Assembly (NCBI RefSeq): GCF_003236305.1
Contig: NZ_POTX01000015.1
Span: 1 to 49,659 of the forward strand
Origin: Micromonospora endophytica
Lineage (GTDB): Bacteria; Actinomycetota; Actinomycetes; Mycobacteriales; Micromonosporaceae
Length of the DNA stretch: 49,659 nucleotides
Reading direction: 5' to 3'
This document shows positions 48,806 through 49,659 of this stretch, piece by piece. A program made the position numbers and the translations under genes. The notes beneath the pieces were generated by a model. It ran no database searches, was not told where the DNA came from, and saw nothing but the letters and a program-made list of their open reading frames with translations. Position 1 is the stretch's first letter. Each line of letters starts with the position of its first letter.

Positions 48806-49659
48806 TCACCGCGACCGCGGACCGGCTGCCGGGGCCCGCTCCGGCCACCGCCCCTCGGCGGGCAGGCCGACCGGCTGCCAGAGCCAGAAGTGCCCACCGA
48901 GGCCGGCCGGGTCGGTCAGTTCGGCCGCCGCCGACGCCTCGGCGAGGGCCCGCACGTAACCGGCCGGGTCGCTGGCGGCCAGGCTCAGCGGTGGTCGCCC
49001 GCCGTCGGCCCCGAGCGCCCGCAGTCCGTCCCGCTGAGAGCCGAGGGAGTACGCACACCTGGCGACCCGCTCACCGGCGGAGGCGACCGAGTCCATTGCG
49101 ACGTGCGCGGTGACATCGCAGGACCCGTCCGGCACCGGCGGCACCTGCCGTCCGCTGCGATACCCGGTCAACGTCCCACCGATCGGCCGATCCGACCGCA
49201 GGTGTCCGTAGTCCACGGCCAACGCCAGCCCCCGGTCGACGTGGCCCACCGCCTCGGCCCAGGCTTCGTCTCGTGGGCGCCCGATCTCTGCTCTGGTGGT
49301 TGGGGTGGGGGGTTCCGGGCAGCCCGACCGGCTCCGGGCGGTCAGGCTTGATCCCTGCGCCGGTCGGGCTGCCCGGAACCCTGACGTGGTCGATCCGTGG
49401 CCGTCCGTCGCGGTCTGCACAGGAGGGCTGGCGTCGTGCGTGGGTGTGGGCCACCAGGTGGTGAGCCAGGTGGCGTCCTCGGGGCTGATCGGGTCGCCTA
49501 CTGTCTCCTCGCCTGATGTCAGGTCGACCAGGAGGTAGTGCCAGCCGGACCCGGTGTGGGTGGCGATGTCGAGGGGGACGTTGTCGAGCCATTCGGTGGC
49601 CAGCAGCAGGCCGGTGATCCTGGCGGGGAGCTGATCCGTCCAGGTGATCTGTGCGGGGA
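48806..49659 (-). CDS. MidA/NDUFAF7-family SAM-dependent methyltransferase (5'-partial)
   Basis: The frame is open from the window edge to the stop at 48806; the N-terminal SAM-binding half lies outside. Recognisable family segments are [48 protein letters not shown] read in two parts, and [37 protein letters not shown]7, the mitochondrial member, dimethylates an Arg of the NDUFS2/NuoD subunit, and here the gene sits directly upstream of nuoD2. An in-frame insert of ~40 residues between TTWWP and [12 protein letters not shown] is encoded partly by a 72-bp inverted-repeat element. A short internal GTG start at 49420 would exclude conserved sequence and is rejected. Confidence 0.8.
   Translation of the reverse strand, partial: PAQITWTDQLPARITGLLLATEWLDNVPLDIATHTGSGWHYLLVDLTSGEETVGDPISPEDATWLTTWWPTPTHDASPPVQTATDGHGSTTSGFRAARPAQGSSLTARSRSGCPEPPTPTTRAEIGRPRDEAWAEAVGHVDRGLALAVDYGHLRSDRPIGGTLTGYRSGRQVPPVPDGSCDVTAHVAMDSVASAGERVARCAYSLGSQRDGLRALGADGGRPPLSLAASDPAGYVRALAEASAAAELTDPAGLGGHFWLWQPVGLPAEGRWPERAPAAGPRSR
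49310..49381. repeat. 23-bp perfect inverted repeat (REP/MITE-like) inside midA
   Basis: Perfect complementary 23-bp arms at 49310-49332 and 49359-49381 flank a 26-nt spacer. The arms contain GGTTCCGGGCAGCCCGACCG and its complement. The element lies wholly within the midA reading frame without breaking it and encodes an atypical Ser/Arg/Pro-rich linker. It resembles a mobile palindromic repeat unit. No second copy is in the window. Confidence 0.75.

Noticed and set aside
48806..49420. A short complete gene starting at GTG 49420
   Set aside because: Family-conserved sequence ([17 protein letters not shown]) continues upstream in the same frame to the window edge, so this is the 3' part of a longer gene.

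Overview
The window is high-GC actinobacterial DNA with dense, often 4-bp-overlapping genes. It has a type VII (ESX) secretion block, a MarP-type protease, a DUF2342 (F420-associated) metallohydrolase and the linked order dacB - DUF2342 - tilS - hpt - ftsH - folE and folP - folB - folK - DUF3180. Together these point to Micromonosporaceae (Micromonospora/Salinispora-like). I see no rRNA, tRNA, IS element or CRISPR array.

Layout. (1) 1-5.8 kb: metallophosphoesterase and crp on the minus strand; then cbiZ, a CapA-like lipoprotein, and a tight nth - TlpA-like - CoA-type NUDIX operon. (2) 5.9-14.7 kb: marP, a PAP2 phosphatase, then a reduced ESX set (mycP, eccC, divergent eccD) without eccB, eccE or EsxA/B genes nearby. 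(3) 14.7-24.2 kb: ppa, dacB, DUF2342, tilS, a GlxA/FtrA-like regulator inserted between tilS and hpt, a small membrane protein, hpt, ftsH, and folE with an apparent CTG start. (4) 24.2-37.0 kb: a block of about 12.8 kb, almost all on the minus strand, that separates folE from folP. It holds an FtsK/SpoIIIE-family protein with both Walker motifs eroded and its membrane partner, plus a seven-gene operon resembling a minimal Gram-positive type IV secretion machine (VirB2-like, PrgI/VirB3-like, VirB4, VirB6-like, VirB8-like, a muralytic VirB1 analogue with lysozyme-like and M23 domains, and an internally duplicated unknown). No relaxase, VirD4, integrase or oriT is visible. (5) 37.0-41.7 kb: folP-folB-folK-DUF3180, an orphan RbsC-type ABC permease and two small unknowns. 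(6) 41.8-45.5 kb: a compatible-solute (OpuC/ProU-type) ABC transporter whose binding protein looks circularly permuted. (7) 45.6-49.7 kb: a repeat-rich membrane protein, then nuoD2 and a midA/NDUFAF7-like methyltransferase that runs off the window and carries a 23-bp inverted-repeat element in its coding frame.

Regulatory pattern. At least nine genes without a clear Shine-Dalgarno have a TANNNT hexamer starting 12-14 nt before the start codon, the arrangement expected for leaderless transcripts. Hairpins suitable as terminators lie at 41770-41795, 45476-45509, 36763-36785 (+ strand) and 24286-24316.

The best candidate for an undescribed system is region 4: an apparently immobile, chromosomal T4SS-like machine beside a pseudo-FtsK, placed inside the folate operon. 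All calls rest on reading the sequence and on recalled family knowledge; no database search was run.
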